This document shows positions 29,445 to 39,567 of a DNA stretch of 64,000 bases, in pieces (the stretch's first letter is position 1; each line of letters opens with the position of its first letter). This DNA comes from Tritrichomonas musculus (lineage: Eukaryota; Parabasalia; Tritrichomonadida; Tritrichomonadidae). The translations under genes were made by a program, and so were the position numbers. Under the pieces are notes generated by a model, which was given only the letters and a program-made list of their open reading frames with translations, was not told where the DNA came from and ran no database searches. The stretch lies in assembly GCA_039105265.1 (NCBI GenBank), contig JAPFFF010000023.1, positions 1,736,001 through 1,800,000 on the forward strand, given 5' to 3'.

Positions 29445-31088
29445 ATGGAAAAGGTAGAAGATAGCCAGAACTCAAATGATCAAGAAAGCATTAATGAAAA
29501 TTCATCAGCATTAGAAAATATATCTTCATCAACTAACAATGATGCCCTTCCAAGCATGGATATCAATTCAAATGAAACTTCATCGGATCAGAATATGAGT
29601 GAAGGCGACAGTGAAAGTCCAAGCAATAAAGATAAAGAAGATGATCAAGATGATGAAAAAAATGAACAATTTAGACTTGGAGGAAGGCCACCATTTACCA
29701 CTCTTTGTCACTTAATTGTTGGTCCCTTATTTTCACAAATTGCACAATCGCTTTATGGACTCATGGATACATTTTGGATATCTCGATCAATTGGTCCAAA
29801 AGGTATGACTGTTATGAGTATTGTTCAAGCAATTGACTTCATAAATATTGCCTTTGCTCAGTACTTTAATGTTGCTGTAAGTGCAAGAATATCATATTTG
29901 TTTGGTAGAAAAATGAAAAACGAATGCGCTCAAGTTGTTGTCGATTTCTTTCGCATATGCATTATTGTTGGAATTTTAATTCCTGCCATATTGCTCCCTT
30001 GTGTCAATCCATTAATGAGATGGTATGGAGGAGATGATGAAATTGTGCCAATGTGCATGAGTTATCTTCTTCCATCACTTTGTTGCAGCCTTCTTAATTA
30101 TACTTATCTTTCACTTTGCGGTTTATTACAAGCAATGGGAAATTCAGTGATATATGGAATATGTCAAGTAACTTCAGCCATTTTAAACATGGCATGTTTT
30201 GATCCTCTCCTCCTTCTTGGTTTCAAGAGTGGAATGTGGGGTGCCTCATTAGCAACTGCATTGTCAAATTTGCTTCCTATGCTTTTCTTATATATTTCTC
30301 TCTTCCGAGGGAAGTTTACTGTAAAGCCAAAGTTTAGTATGTATGTTAAAAAGTTCAATCCACACAGTTGGAAAGCTTTACGAGTTTCACTTAGCCAATT
30401 AATCGCAAATCTTGCATCTTCACTCCCAATTTTGATCCTTTCAAAACTTATTGCGCAAAGTGCAACAAATGCAGGCATTTATGTCGATATGATGGCTTCA
30501 TGGAATGTTCAAAATCGTCTTTATGCATTTGCAATTTGTATTTGCAATGGACTTAACCAAGGTTTCCTCCCAGCAGCTTCATTTGCCTTTGGTTGTCAAA
30601 GATTAAACCGCTTTTTGAGATTGTACTTGATCACTGTTGGAATGGGAACAATTTGGACCACTCTCGTTTGTATCCTTATCGAGTCCATTCCTAGACAAAT
30701 AGCAAGCATCTGGGGTAAAGGAGAAGGATTTTTATCTCTATGCTCAAAAATGATGCGAATTTCATTTGCTGGATGCTTCGCAAATCAAAGCATTCTGACA
30801 ACAGCTGCTTCTCTTCAAGCAATGAAGATGGTTACTTTGTCAATTGTTACATCAGTATTGACAATGCTGATTCCAATTCCTGTCTTTGCTTTCTCACTCT
30901 ATTTTACAAAGAAAAATGATCCAATTCGATTGGTGTTCTCATTCATTGGCCATGATGCTTGGGCAATACTAATCTCAATTATTGTTGTCATATGGAAACT
31001 TCGTTTCTTGTGGAAAGCACCTGCTGAAGATGAAGTAACTGGAGTTGAATGTAATGAAGCAGAGGAATCATATGTTGAAGATGTGTAA
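29445..31088 (+). CDS. MATE family multidrug/cation antiporter
   Basis: The product is 547 residues. The first 75 are acidic, Ser/Asn/Asp-rich and cytoplasmic. From LGGRPPFTTLCHLIVGPLF onward there are about twelve hydrophobic helices in two halves, as usual for MATE exporters; the word LYGLMDTFWISRSIGPKGMT at the end of the first helix matches the family's start (the usual .Y...D..fvG..G). The second half repeats the pattern near QNRLYAFAICICNGLNQGFL. These carriers export drugs and toxic cations in exchange for sodium or protons at the plasma or vacuolar membrane. The substrate cannot be read from sequence. Bacterial-type (NorM/DinF) members are common in parabasalids. An AATAAA lies about 30 bases after the stop. 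Confidence 0.9.
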   Translation: MEKVEDSQNSNDQESINENSSALENISSSTNNDALPSMDINSNETSSDQNMSEGDSESPSNKDKEDDQDDEKNEQFRLGGRPPFTTLCHLIVGPLFSQIAQSLYGLMDTFWISRSIGPKGMTVMSIVQAIDFINIAFAQYFNVAVSARISYLFGRKMKNECAQVVVDFFRICIIVGILIPAILLPCVNPLMRWYGGDDEIVPMCMSYLLPSLCCSLLNYTYLSLCGLLQAMGNSVIYGICQVTSAILNMACFDPLLLLGFKSGMWGASLATALSNLLPMLFLYISLFRGKFTVKPKFSMYVKKFNPHSWKALRVSLSQLIANLASSLPILILSKLIAQSATNAGIYVDMMASWNVQNRLYAFAICICNGLNQGFLPAASFAFGCQRLNRFLRLYLITVGMGTIWTTLVCILIESIPRQIASIWGKGEGFLSLCSKMMRISFAGCFANQSILTTAASLQAMKMVTLSIVTSVLTMLIPIPVFAFSLYFTKKNDPIRLVFSFIGHDAWAILISIIVVIWKLRFLWKAPAEDEVTGVECNEAEESYVEDV

Positions 31089-31336
31089 TTACATATTTGA
31101 TATATTTGTTGTTTAATAAAGCATAAAATTAAATATTTTAATTTTATTTGAGCTTATTGTGAATGTTTTTGAAATATAGATTTAAATATCAATAATAACG
31201 AAAATATGATAATGATCCGTAGAATGACTTGGAGAGTTAGCATATTATTATAAAAGAAAACCTTTTTTTAACTGAGAAAAAAAAAATTATATAATAATTA
31301 TAAGTCGAAATAACTTTTTAAGTAATACTGTTTCAT

Positions 31337-31795
31337 TCACATTTTTGAAGATATGTTTTTAAAATTATCACAAATTGTAATAAATTCACAATGTTCTTTA
31401 TCGCTTTGATCTTGTAATTTTTCTAATTGAACTTTAAAAGCGCCATGCTGTTGTTCAATTTGATTTATTGAATCTTTGATTGTATTATCATTTGATTTCC
31501 TAATTGATTTTTTGAGTAAGTACTGATTTTTCTTTAACTGTTCTAATGATTCATTCATTAATTTTGTGAATAGATCTTGTTGCTTTTTTATTTGTTCAAT
31601 TGATTCATTAATTGATTTGATAGTTATTTCTTGTTTTTCTTGATATTTTTCCATTTGCGCTAATGTTTCTTTGATTGAATCCTTTAAAAAACAAGCATTC
31701 GATTGATTGGATTCGTCACCTTGATCTTCCATTTCTTTTACAATCTTTCTCAAATCAGAAATAGAAAAAGATGCGCTATTATCACCAGCATTCAT
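31337..31795 (-). CDS. Small coiled-coil protein, function unknown
   Basis: The product is 152 residues. From about residue 40 to the end it is a continuous predicted coiled coil, rich in Gln, Lys and Glu, with repeated SIxESIEQIKKQ and LNESLEQLKKNQ words. There is no recognised domain. The start is supported by an Inr-like TCATTTTTT immediately upstream on the minus strand (about 31796-31804), leaving a UTR of only a few bases. A structural or scaffolding role is likely. It could also be a fragment of a longer coiled-coil gene; I cannot name a family. Confidence 0.6.
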   Translation of the reverse strand: MNAGDNSASFSISDLRKIVKEMEDQGDESNQSNACFLKDSIKETLAQMEKYQEKQEITIKSINESIEQIKKQQDLFTKLMNESLEQLKKNQYLLKKSIRKSNDNTIKDSINQIEQQHGAFKVQLEKLQDQSDKEHCEFITICDNFKNISSKM

Positions 31796-31804
31796 TAAAA
31801 AATG

Positions 31805-32270
31805 ATCAAATTTGATGATTGTGGCTAAACGTCTTTTTTTCTCATTTAATTCAATTTATTCAATTTATAATTGGCTAGATTTGAAAGAAATAAAATTTTA
31901 ATTGATAACAAATGATTTTTTATTGATTTTATTTTTACTCGGAAATTTATATGATTAAAATCAAATTGTTGCCTAAGTATAGATATATAAAGCTAATTGC
32001 ATTTTGTATTATCATTTATTAAATCAATTTTGGTAAGTTATGAAGAAATGAAAAGATACTGATATATTTTTTTTTCCTTATCCTTTATTGAAAATATTAT
32101 TTGGATTAATATAGAATTGAACATTGTTAGTTGATTCTAAAATTGATAATTATGAAGGGAAAAAATTAGGATAAAATCGCATTAAATAAACAAATTTTTT
32201 TTTTGTATTTGCGATTTTCTGAAGCTTCACAAAAAAATTATGAAATTCTCCAGAATTTTTGTATGTATTC
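31805..32270. other. Intergenic spacer
   Basis: No coding feature seen between the coiled-coil gene and the SDR gene. Confidence 0.5.
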
Positions 32271-32912
32271 TCAAATATTATGAAGAGCTTCTTCAATTGG
32301 AGTATTACCAGTTTGCATCATTATAACTTTACCAATTGTATTATCATGTTTGATAATATCAGCTAAAACTCTGGCAACATCGGGAATAGGATTTGTCTTT
32401 GCTTCAATTTCGCTAAATTTAACTTTGCCAGTTCCTGGTTCTTCTGTTAATGCTGTAGGTTGTAAAATAGTATAACTTAAGTGTGTATTGGTAATAAGGT
32501 AATTATCAGCAAAGAACTTTGCAGTTTGGTAATCTATTAATGTTTCTAATCCTTTTATTTCTCTCCATTTTTCTGGTTGAAGGGCGTATAAAGAGCTTAG
32601 CATAATGTAACGTTTAATCTTATTTTTCTCAGCAGCTTTCATCGTTTTAACAGCGCCCATTGCGTCCGTTTGCAATAAGTCTTTTCCTCTTGATCCAGCA
32701 ACAAAGTAAACTGCATCAACTCCTTTCATGAGATCAGCAATTTCATCAACACTAGAATGGAGGTCGAGCTTCACAGAAGTAACTCCATCTATCTTAATTA
32801 TTGATTCAGGATGACGAGATCCAGCAATAACTTTTTTACCATCAGCTGCCAAATCTTTAATTAATTCGGTAGCAACACGTCCAGAACCACCTACTACAAA
32901 TATTTTGTTCAT
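32271..32912 (-). CDS. NAD(P)-binding atypical SDR (YwnB/NmrA-like), likely bacterial origin
   Basis: The product is 213 residues, the normal length of the small NAD(P)H-binding atypical SDR family. The N-terminus IFVVGGSGRVATELIKDL is a Rossmann nucleotide-binding strand-loop-helix with GxxGxxA. Later come VKLDLHSS (second strand), GVDAVYFVAG, the KRYIMLSSL strand and YQTAK, a YxxxK of SDR enzymes. Close relatives are mostly in Firmicutes (established knowledge of the family), and such genes are among known bacterial transfers to trichomonads, so horizontal transfer is likely here. The substrate is unknown; proteins of this type act as NADPH-binding reductases or redox sensors. The motif GCGACCGTT lies 17 bases upstream of the ATG. 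Confidence 0.85.
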   Translation of the reverse strand: MNKIFVVGGSGRVATELIKDLAADGKKVIAGSRHPESIIKIDGVTSVKLDLHSSVDEIADLMKGVDAVYFVAGSRGKDLLQTDAMGAVKTMKAAEKNKIKRYIMLSSLYALQPEKWREIKGLETLIDYQTAKFFADNYLITNTHLSYTILQPTALTEEPGTGKVKFSEIEAKTNPIPDVARVLADIIKHDNTIGKVIMMQTGNTPIEEALHNI

Positions 32913-32928
32913 TTTACGATATATAGAT

Positions 32929-32937
32929 AACGGTCGC
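32929..32937 (-). promoter_or_regulatory. GCGACCGTT promoter motif candidate
   Basis: Same 9-mer and orientation as at 7741-7749, here 17 bases before the SDR start codon. No Inr is present, so this motif may take its place. Confidence 0.4.
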
Positions 32938-33508
32938 CATTATTTTGAGAATAGTATTTCACTTTTTCAAAAAAGTAATTCAGAATATATCCCTCTTTTT
33001 GAAAAATTCAAAAAAATGCATATATCTAGATATAGAAAGAATTTTATTAAAAAAATATTAATCAATAATTTTATATACTATACTATAATAAAAAAATAGA
33101 ATAGAACATATCGATATTAATTAAAAGCACACAAATTGGTATTTATTTCAATTTATGTCACTTTTTAGAATAAAAAAACATGTAATTTTGTATTAACGGT
33201 TTTTATTTATATTGATCAATATAAAAGATTTGAAATCTATGCTTTATTCTTAAATGTTTTGCATGGTTCTTTTTTTTTTTATGAAGATATTTAAATTATA
33301 ATAAGCAAATTTGATTATTATCAATAGAAATTTTAAACTCATAAATTATGAGTCATAATATGATTACAATCAAGGAAGCCTAATAGATGTATGTGGCATA
33401 ATATTTTTGGATAAATCATTAAAAAAATGTAATTAAAAAAAAAAAAAATATTCGAATTATTTAAAAACTTAACTTATGTGATTCTAAAAAATGTATGTCA
33501 GAATATCT
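32938..33508. other. Intergenic spacer
   Basis: No coding or RNA feature recognised. Confidence 0.5.
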
Positions 33509-33949
33509 TTAGACATCATTAATGAGGTCTGGATCAATTTCGAAGCAACGGATGAAAGCAGGGGTGTTTATAATACCAGAAACGCGAACGAGGTTGGTCA
33601 AATATTTCTGAAGAGCGTCAGCACGTTGTTCGAGAAATTCCTTTTGCTTATTTCCAAACATTTTTTTAGGTGGGAAGGGCATTAAAAATCTTGATTCCTT
33701 GAAAAGCGGTCGAATCATTTCATCAAATTGTTGTATAGCAGAGTACCTCTTTTTAACGGTGTGGATATGTACATTCTGTCCTTTTTGAATGCCAATTTCG
33801 ATTGTATATACAACTGCATTAACTGTTGGGTCTAAGTCAAAACTCTCAATATGAAGGTACATACGAGGAATGATTGTTGAACCTTGAAGTTGAGCGAGTT
33901 TCTTTGGTGCAAGAGATGTGATAGGAACTTGTGTATCAGCAGTCGTCAT
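33509..33949 (-). CDS. PX-domain protein, SNX3/Grd19-like sorting nexin
   Basis: The product is 146 residues, nearly all a PX domain (about 30-140). Hallmarks are the YTIEIGIQKG strand, KKRYSAIQQFDEM (the RY..F word that contacts phosphoinositide), MPFPPKKMFGN (the Pro-rich loop) and the final helix with ALQKYLTNLV. Length and architecture match the single-domain sorting nexins SNX3/Grd19, which bind PI3P on endosomes and retrieve cargo to the Golgi through retromer. There is no BAR domain. I expect an endosomal role. No clear Inr; a TCACCTTA lies about 25 bases upstream. Confidence 0.85.
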   Translation of the reverse strand: MTTADTQVPITSLAPKKLAQLQGSTIIPRMYLHIESFDLDPTVNAVVYTIEIGIQKGQNVHIHTVKKRYSAIQQFDEMIRPLFKESRFLMPFPPKKMFGNKQKEFLEQRADALQKYLTNLVRVSGIINTPAFIRCFEIDPDLINDV

Positions 33950-34684
33950 TAGAAGTTATTAATTAAGTAAGTAAGGTGAAATTAAAATCTCCTTTTATTC
34001 TCAAAAAAAAGGACAATTGTCAATTCAAAAAAATTCTATTGATAATTGAAAGTAACAAATTTTCAATGATAAATAACCGATCATTATTCACATTTATAAC
34101 TCAAATTTTGGCCTAAAAAGAGATTGTGAGTAAAAAATTCAATGATTGGGAAATCAAAAGAGAAAGTTTTTTATTGATAATTGGTCAACTAATCAAAGAG
34201 ATTTACCTCTGCAATTCTTCAAATCGGAAAAACTAGTTAATATTTATTTAAAGACAAATATATAAAAAGATAAATTAATCATTATGGTTTCAATTCACCT
34301 TTTCTCATAATCCAAATTTTATCCAATCTTTATGAAGTAATGAATTGCATATTTTGCTCATATTTTTTCATTTTCTACGTTTTTACCAAAATATTCTAAT
34401 AATTAATTTTTTTTAAACCAATAACTTCTCGCAATAATCAATCTTTTTATATTAACAAAATATTCTAGATTTTAATTGGCAGTAAACCATTTTTATGATT
34501 TTTATTAATGTTTGTATTTATTATTAAAATTTAGCAATTTTCAATGTGGGGTTATTTCCATCAAGCATTTATCCCTAATAAGTGATTATTTTTGTCGAAC
34601 ATTTATCGTCTCAAAAAAAGACGTTTTTCTAAAATCTGGCGGGATGAAAAATTTTACTTCATCAGGAAGTTCAATTTTTTTGAC
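33950..34684. other. Intergenic spacer
   Basis: No coding or RNA feature recognised. A TCAATTTTTT near the end resembles an Inr for the gene at 34685. Confidence 0.5.
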
Positions 34685-36202
34685 ATGCGAAAGCTTATTC
34701 ATAAGCGTCCTCATGGTCAGCAAAGCATTGATTTGTTCTTTAAGCCAAATAATGTAAAGTTTATTCCTCATGAAGCTGAAAAAACTAATGAATCAAAACC
34801 AGAAGTACCAATTATTCAAAATTCGGTTGAAAAAACAAAATATACACCAATAATTTCTTATTCTGACTTTGAATTTGATTTTAGCTCTGACGATGAGGAT
34901 AAGCAGCAATTTGATTCTAAAAATAATAATGCTCGAGCTAATAAAAGCAATAAAAAATTCATAGAAGATCAAGTTATTGACAATGATTCCGATTTCAAAA
35001 AAGATGATGAGGACGAAGATGAAACTTATTCAAGTGATGAGTCTCTTGTATCATCACCTATTATTGTAACAAGGCATAAAGAACTTGAAAAAAAGAAAGA
35101 AAAGGTCAATATATTCACCCCTTCATGGAAATATACTAGTCCAACAGATAAATCAGAAAATTCGATATATTCAAACTTTCGATATGATTTAAACTCAATG
35201 TGTAACATTCATTATCAATTGGAAGTAATTGAGAAGCGAATACAGAATGGAGATGATGAAGAACATGATCATCCAGCAATGTGTGTTCAAGTTCTTGATG
35301 AAGAAGGAATTAGCAAAGTTACTAGTGAAGAAAGAAAACTTCGGGATGATTATGAAGAAATCAAATATGACAAAATTAAACCAAGTTTTTGGGAGCCTCG
35401 TTGTTATGATGATGAATACTGCCAATTAACTAAAAACGATAATAAGCTTCTCTTAAATCTTATAAATTTAGCAAATGATACAGATTCTAATGAAATTGTA
35501 ACTTGGAAGCCAGAAGATGAATTGATCCCTCCTGAAAATGATTATTCTTTTAAAAAATCTGACAAGAAAAGAAACGAAAAAATCGAAAACAGGGAAAACT
35601 GTAATGAGGACGATTCACTTTTGCCTTCGCGAAAGTTTGTTTTTGTTAACAGCGCTCAATGTCAAGTTCCTTCTATTACTTTTACATATGATGGATCATC
35701 CTTTAATAAGGCTGTAAACGCAGTAAAAAAAGAATCAAGAGAAAAATTCACAAAAAAAAAAGATGAAAATCATTCTGCTATGTTGACAAAAGCGAAGAAT
35801 GAAAAACATCAGAAAGAAATTACTTCAAATAGAAATGGCCAAAAGAAAACAATATCATCGTTTGTTAAAAAAATGAATTGTCAAAGCAAAGAAGATTACA
35901 ATCCATTTGATTCCGAAACTACATCAGTTAGTGATTTTGATTCCGAAACTACTACAAGCACCTTTTCTACATCTGATTCGAGCTGCAAATCAATGCCAGA
36001 CACAGAAGATGACACGAGTTCTGCTACTAATTCCAATGATGAAAATGTTATTTTTAACAATAATGAAAATGAGCAAATAATTAATAAGTCAGATTTAAAT
36101 GATAATAAGCCAAAAGTAAGTAAGCAAAGAGTATTAAAGTTATGGTCATTATTATTTGATACTGATTCGGACGAGAGTGAAACAGATTTTGAAAACTTTT
36201 AA
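34685..36202 (+). CDS. Acidic, low-complexity protein of unknown function
   Basis: The product is 505 residues from ATG 34685; the longer frame upstream opens only with TTG. The sequence is rich in Asp, Glu, Ser and Lys, with acidic stretches such as FDFSSDDEDKQQFDS, two Ser/Thr-Asp-Phe repeats (FDSETTSVSDFDSETT) and a basic middle (KEKFTKKK). No domain, membrane segment or signal peptide is visible. The short word QCVQVLDEEG region and a conserved-looking motif near 280-330 (KPSFWEPRCYDDEYCQLT) may be a small folded part. It is probably a disordered, phosphorylated nuclear or cytosolic protein; that is a guess from composition. I cannot name a family. Confidence 0.6.
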   Translation: MRKLIHKRPHGQQSIDLFFKPNNVKFIPHEAEKTNESKPEVPIIQNSVEKTKYTPIISYSDFEFDFSSDDEDKQQFDSKNNNARANKSNKKFIEDQVIDNDSDFKKDDEDEDETYSSDESLVSSPIIVTRHKELEKKKEKVNIFTPSWKYTSPTDKSENSIYSNFRYDLNSMCNIHYQLEVIEKRIQNGDDEEHDHPAMCVQVLDEEGISKVTSEERKLRDDYEEIKYDKIKPSFWEPRCYDDEYCQLTKNDNKLLLNLINLANDTDSNEIVTWKPEDELIPPENDYSFKKSDKKRNEKIENRENCNEDDSLLPSRKFVFVNSAQCQVPSITFTYDGSSFNKAVNAVKKESREKFTKKKDENHSAMLTKAKNEKHQKEITSNRNGQKKTISSFVKKMNCQSKEDYNPFDSETTSVSDFDSETTTSTFSTSDSSCKSMPDTEDDTSSATNSNDENVIFNNNENEQIINKSDLNDNKPKVSKQRVLKLWSLLFDTDSDESETDFENF

Positions 36203-36428
36203 TTTTTAATGTTTATAATATACTAAAATCTTATATATATTACTAATTAATGTTTTAAATTTCTTAAATTCTAGTATTTTACTTGATATAGCATCACTGA
36301 TGCTGAAATAAAAAAACAGTTCTAAAAAAGTTAGAATAAAGAAATAACTTAATCAAGCAATGAAAAATATGTTTAAGTGAATATCCCACATAATAAAAAA
36401 AAAAAAAAAAAAAATATTATCAATCTCA

Positions 36429-37832
36429 TTAATCCTCTTGTTCTTGTTCTTTCATGTATTTCTTTAAAGATTTTCTTATTTTCTTTAAATCTTCTTGTTC
36501 TATTTTATCAGTAATTAGCTTAAGGAAATTATCCAAAATCATATCAACATCAACTGTTGCTATAAATGATGATCCATGAGGAGTTTTAGCAGCAGGCCAG
36601 ACTGAATATTGTGGACTAGTGGATTTTGGCATATCCAATCCTTGTACATGTTCTGTAAGTGGGTTAAATTCATAAAATTTGACAGATGAAACGCTTTTCA
36701 AGCTTTGAGCCAAAGCGCGTGTCTTTTTAAGACATTCTTCATACATAATCATTTCTGGGGATGCAATGAAAAGAATAACATTGTGATTGGGATTGCCAAC
36801 AACAGATATAAATTCAGGTGCATATAATTTTGGAATTGTGAAGACTTTCTTTGGAACTGGCATTGGTATTCCCAATAAATGGAATTTAGCAAAATTAAGA
36901 ATATTCTGTGGTAATGGGTTCATTTCCATATATGGTTCAAACCTACTTCGTTGGCCTTGCCTTATGCTGAGAGCATAAATAGGATTATTGAACATTATAA
37001 TACGCATTTGATTAACAAGGCTTGAACATCTGAAAAAGTCGCAATATTGATAGGTAAGATTATCTCCAAAATAATCGCGAACAGCACTGAATGTATTCAC
37101 TGCATCTCTGACATGAAGAGGATCTTGGCTATCTAATAAAGCTAAAAGTGAAACATCATTTGAAGCTGAAAGTTGTTCCATGTTTTGAATAAAATTGTAT
37201 GGTGATGATAATAATGATGATATATGATCTATATCGATAGAACTTAAGTTTTCTGTGAAATGATCGTTTGGTCTTGAAAATACGGCAGTTGGAAATTGAA
37301 GTTCCTCTGATAATTTAGGATCCTCGATTACGCCAATATGGATCAATCCTGCAAAGCTATCAATTAATCCATCAGCATTTGCAGCAGCTTTAGGGGATGA
37401 AATAATTAAGTTTGCTGGTAGCAAATGTTGGAATTTGAATATTTCAAAGCTTGAATTTAAAAATACCATGTCTGAATTTACAAGAGTTTCACAAAGATCG
37501 CCAATTGCTTGTTGAGTCCATTCTCCTGTATAAATGGTCCTAAAATTGCCATCTCTAAAAACAGCGATAGTTGGTACATATGAGATATTGTATTTAACAG
37601 GAATTTGCTGTGATGTTTCATATTCGACTGATAAGAATCCAATAGAATCTGTATATCTATCTGAAACTGAATCCATAATTGATGAAATTCTTTTACAAGG
37701 TAAGCATTTATTTGATGAAAAAAGAACAATGGTGATTGGGTTTTTTTTTATGGCTCTATCAAACGTTTTCGAATTAGCTCGGGTAATTTTGCAAAAAGTA
37801 AATTGTGAAAGAAGAAGAGTAAGAATCATCAT
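36429..37832 (-). CDS. PDI-like secretory protein, thioredoxin domain with CLPC
   Basis: The product is 467 residues. An N-terminal signal peptide (MMILTLLLSQFTFCKITRA) is followed by a thioredoxin domain about 20-125 with active site CLPC, cis-Pro strand YNISYVPTIAVF and FRDGN. The usual protein disulfide isomerase site is CGHC; CLPC is more typical of reductases or other PDI-family members. The middle (130-320) is like the non-catalytic b domains, and the last part (about 320-455) keeps a thioredoxin-like pattern without a second CxxC, so the a' site is lost. The C-terminus ends in acidic and Gln residues with no KDEL-type signal. The likely role is redox folding in the ER or secretory route. 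Confidence 0.8.
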   Translation of the reverse strand: MMILTLLLSQFTFCKITRANSKTFDRAIKKNPITIVLFSSNKCLPCKRISSIMDSVSDRYTDSIGFLSVEYETSQQIPVKYNISYVPTIAVFRDGNFRTIYTGEWTQQAIGDLCETLVNSDMVFLNSSFEIFKFQHLLPANLIISSPKAAANADGLIDSFAGLIHIGVIEDPKLSEELQFPTAVFSRPNDHFTENLSSIDIDHISSLLSSPYNFIQNMEQLSASNDVSLLALLDSQDPLHVRDAVNTFSAVRDYFGDNLTYQYCDFFRCSSLVNQMRIIMFNNPIYALSIRQGQRSRFEPYMEMNPLPQNILNFAKFHLLGIPMPVPKKVFTIPKLYAPEFISVVGNPNHNVILFIASPEMIMYEECLKKTRALAQSLKSVSSVKFYEFNPLTEHVQGLDMPKSTSPQYSVWPAAKTPHGSSFIATVDVDMILDNFLKLITDKIEQEDLKKIRKSLKKYMKEQEQED

Positions 37833-38075
37833 CTGACCAAATAGCTTTTGCTTTCAAATATGAAATAATTTTCAGAAATTTTGATCGTTTTTAAATTAAA
37901 TTTTTTTAATAAAAAAAAAAACAGGACTCTTTTTCTTTTTAATAAAAATAATATCTGCAATATTCTATATTTAAAAAAATAATCAATTTTCATTAATTTT
38001 TGAAGTGGGTATTAATATTTTTTAAATTTTCAAAGCTTTTAATAACGTATTTTAGAAAAATTTTGTGATGAAATA

Positions 38076-39422
38076 ATGAGCATTTCAGGAGGTTGCAACA
38101 AAGAAAATAGCAATTCTAATGAACAAAATGATAAAAATGATGAATATGTTTATGAGGAAGAGGAGGAAGATCTTCGGCAGCCAATTTTTAATTTAACATC
38201 AATTCAATCTCAAGCCGATCCTTGGGAATACATAAATGATCAGTCAATAGATGATGCATATGAAACTACTCTATATCATATTAGAATAAACCGAGCTAAC
38301 GTAATTCGTTTATTTCGAACTCATAAAGAAATAATCATGTCAGTTGTTTCTCCAATGTTTTGCGATATTCATTCTGTTTTTATAGAAGAAATGACACCTG
38401 AAACATCTCCTCCATCTGAAGATTTGATCCGAATGTGGCAAGCGTGCTATTCTGATATTTACTTACGAACTCCAAACAAAAAAGCATTATCTCTTTTTTT
38501 TGATGTCATTCCATATTTTTATTCTTTTGTAGTTTACAGCATGTATTTAAATCTTCCAACTCCACTTGGAATTTGTCCTCCAAAACGTTTTAAAATTGCA
38601 AGAAGAGTTGTTTATATGTTTAGTTCTATCACATATTTAAATTCAGCAATTAAATCAATTATGAACCAATTATTTGATCCTGAAATAAAATTAAAACCAA
38701 TTTATAAAAAGCCAGAAGAATCTGTCCTTCTTCCTGTTGAAGATATTACAGGTCTTGTTGATCTAGAAAGGAGGCCCAAAGATCGCTCTAGAAGATTTGA
38801 TATGACATCAGTTTCGCCAATAGCCACAAAAATTCATAGAAAGCCTGTCCATGCTTGCAAATTTTTGTATCCATTGAATGGAGACAAAACTTTCAAGAAA
38901 GAATTAAAGTCATTTACTCAAAAGCCTAAAGCTCCTGGTGACTTTACGCCTGATTTAGATACAAAGTCACTTTTAATGAGAGCCCGATGCAAAAATGTTG
39001 AGCATGAATTGCAGCAAGTCGAGATGGACTCTGCAGTTAAGCGTACCAAATTGATGCACTTTTTCCAATCAGATAGAGAACTTGTCGAAACAAAGAGAAT
39101 AGCTGTCGCAAATGCAACTCCTGAGCAAAAAGAAATATTTATTGAACAACTACGGCGGAACCAAGAAAGGGGAGCGTTTGTTGAAGATCCAAAAATAACA
39201 ATGGAATTACTTAAATTATCTCCAATTATTGCTGAAGTTCCTCCATTATCAACTGGTATTCATGGCAAAATTGAAAAGATTGTCGACAACGTCTTGAGTC
39301 AATGTGCAGTTGAACAAAGAAATCAAGTTGAAGTTGAAGAGCATCTAACTCATGAAATGAGAAACATGGTAATTGATGTCAGGCGTGTTTTTACTCCAAA
39401 GCCTTCAAAAAAGTTTTTCTAG
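38076..39422 (+). CDS. Conserved hypothetical protein, unknown function
   Basis: The product is 448 residues. After an acidic N-terminus (about 1-35), residues 60-230 look folded, with helices and hydrophobic words such as LFFDVIPYFYSFVVYSMYL and RVVYMFSSITYL that are too hydrophilic around them for a membrane protein. The second half is Lys/Arg/Glu-rich and helical, suggesting a coiled-coil or nucleic-acid contact. No catalytic motif is seen. The balanced composition and absence of low complexity suggest a real, conserved gene. FAM227-type proteins have a comparable helical layout, but I do not claim that match. There is no Inr; the ATG follows an AT-rich leader. Confidence 0.6.
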   Translation: MSISGGCNKENSNSNEQNDKNDEYVYEEEEEDLRQPIFNLTSIQSQADPWEYINDQSIDDAYETTLYHIRINRANVIRLFRTHKEIIMSVVSPMFCDIHSVFIEEMTPETSPPSEDLIRMWQACYSDIYLRTPNKKALSLFFDVIPYFYSFVVYSMYLNLPTPLGICPPKRFKIARRVVYMFSSITYLNSAIKSIMNQLFDPEIKLKPIYKKPEESVLLPVEDITGLVDLERRPKDRSRRFDMTSVSPIATKIHRKPVHACKFLYPLNGDKTFKKELKSFTQKPKAPGDFTPDLDTKSLLMRARCKNVEHELQQVEMDSAVKRTKLMHFFQSDRELVETKRIAVANATPEQKEIFIEQLRRNQERGAFVEDPKITMELLKLSPIIAEVPPLSTGIHGKIEKIVDNVLSQCAVEQRNQVEVEEHLTHEMRNMVIDVRRVFTPKPSKKFF

Positions 39423-39567
39423 GGGAAAAAATATGATTTTGAGCATCCCTATGTTATTTTTAATTTTTGTAATTAATTAAATATTGTAATAAAATATACA
39501 TATATATTCATTAATGGTATATTCTCAGTTAATTAACATGAGCAAAATAAAATATAGCAATATTCAA

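Noticed and set aside
38076-39422. Possible FAM227 family membership
   Set aside because: Helical layout is similar but no diagnostic word matched; left as unknown.
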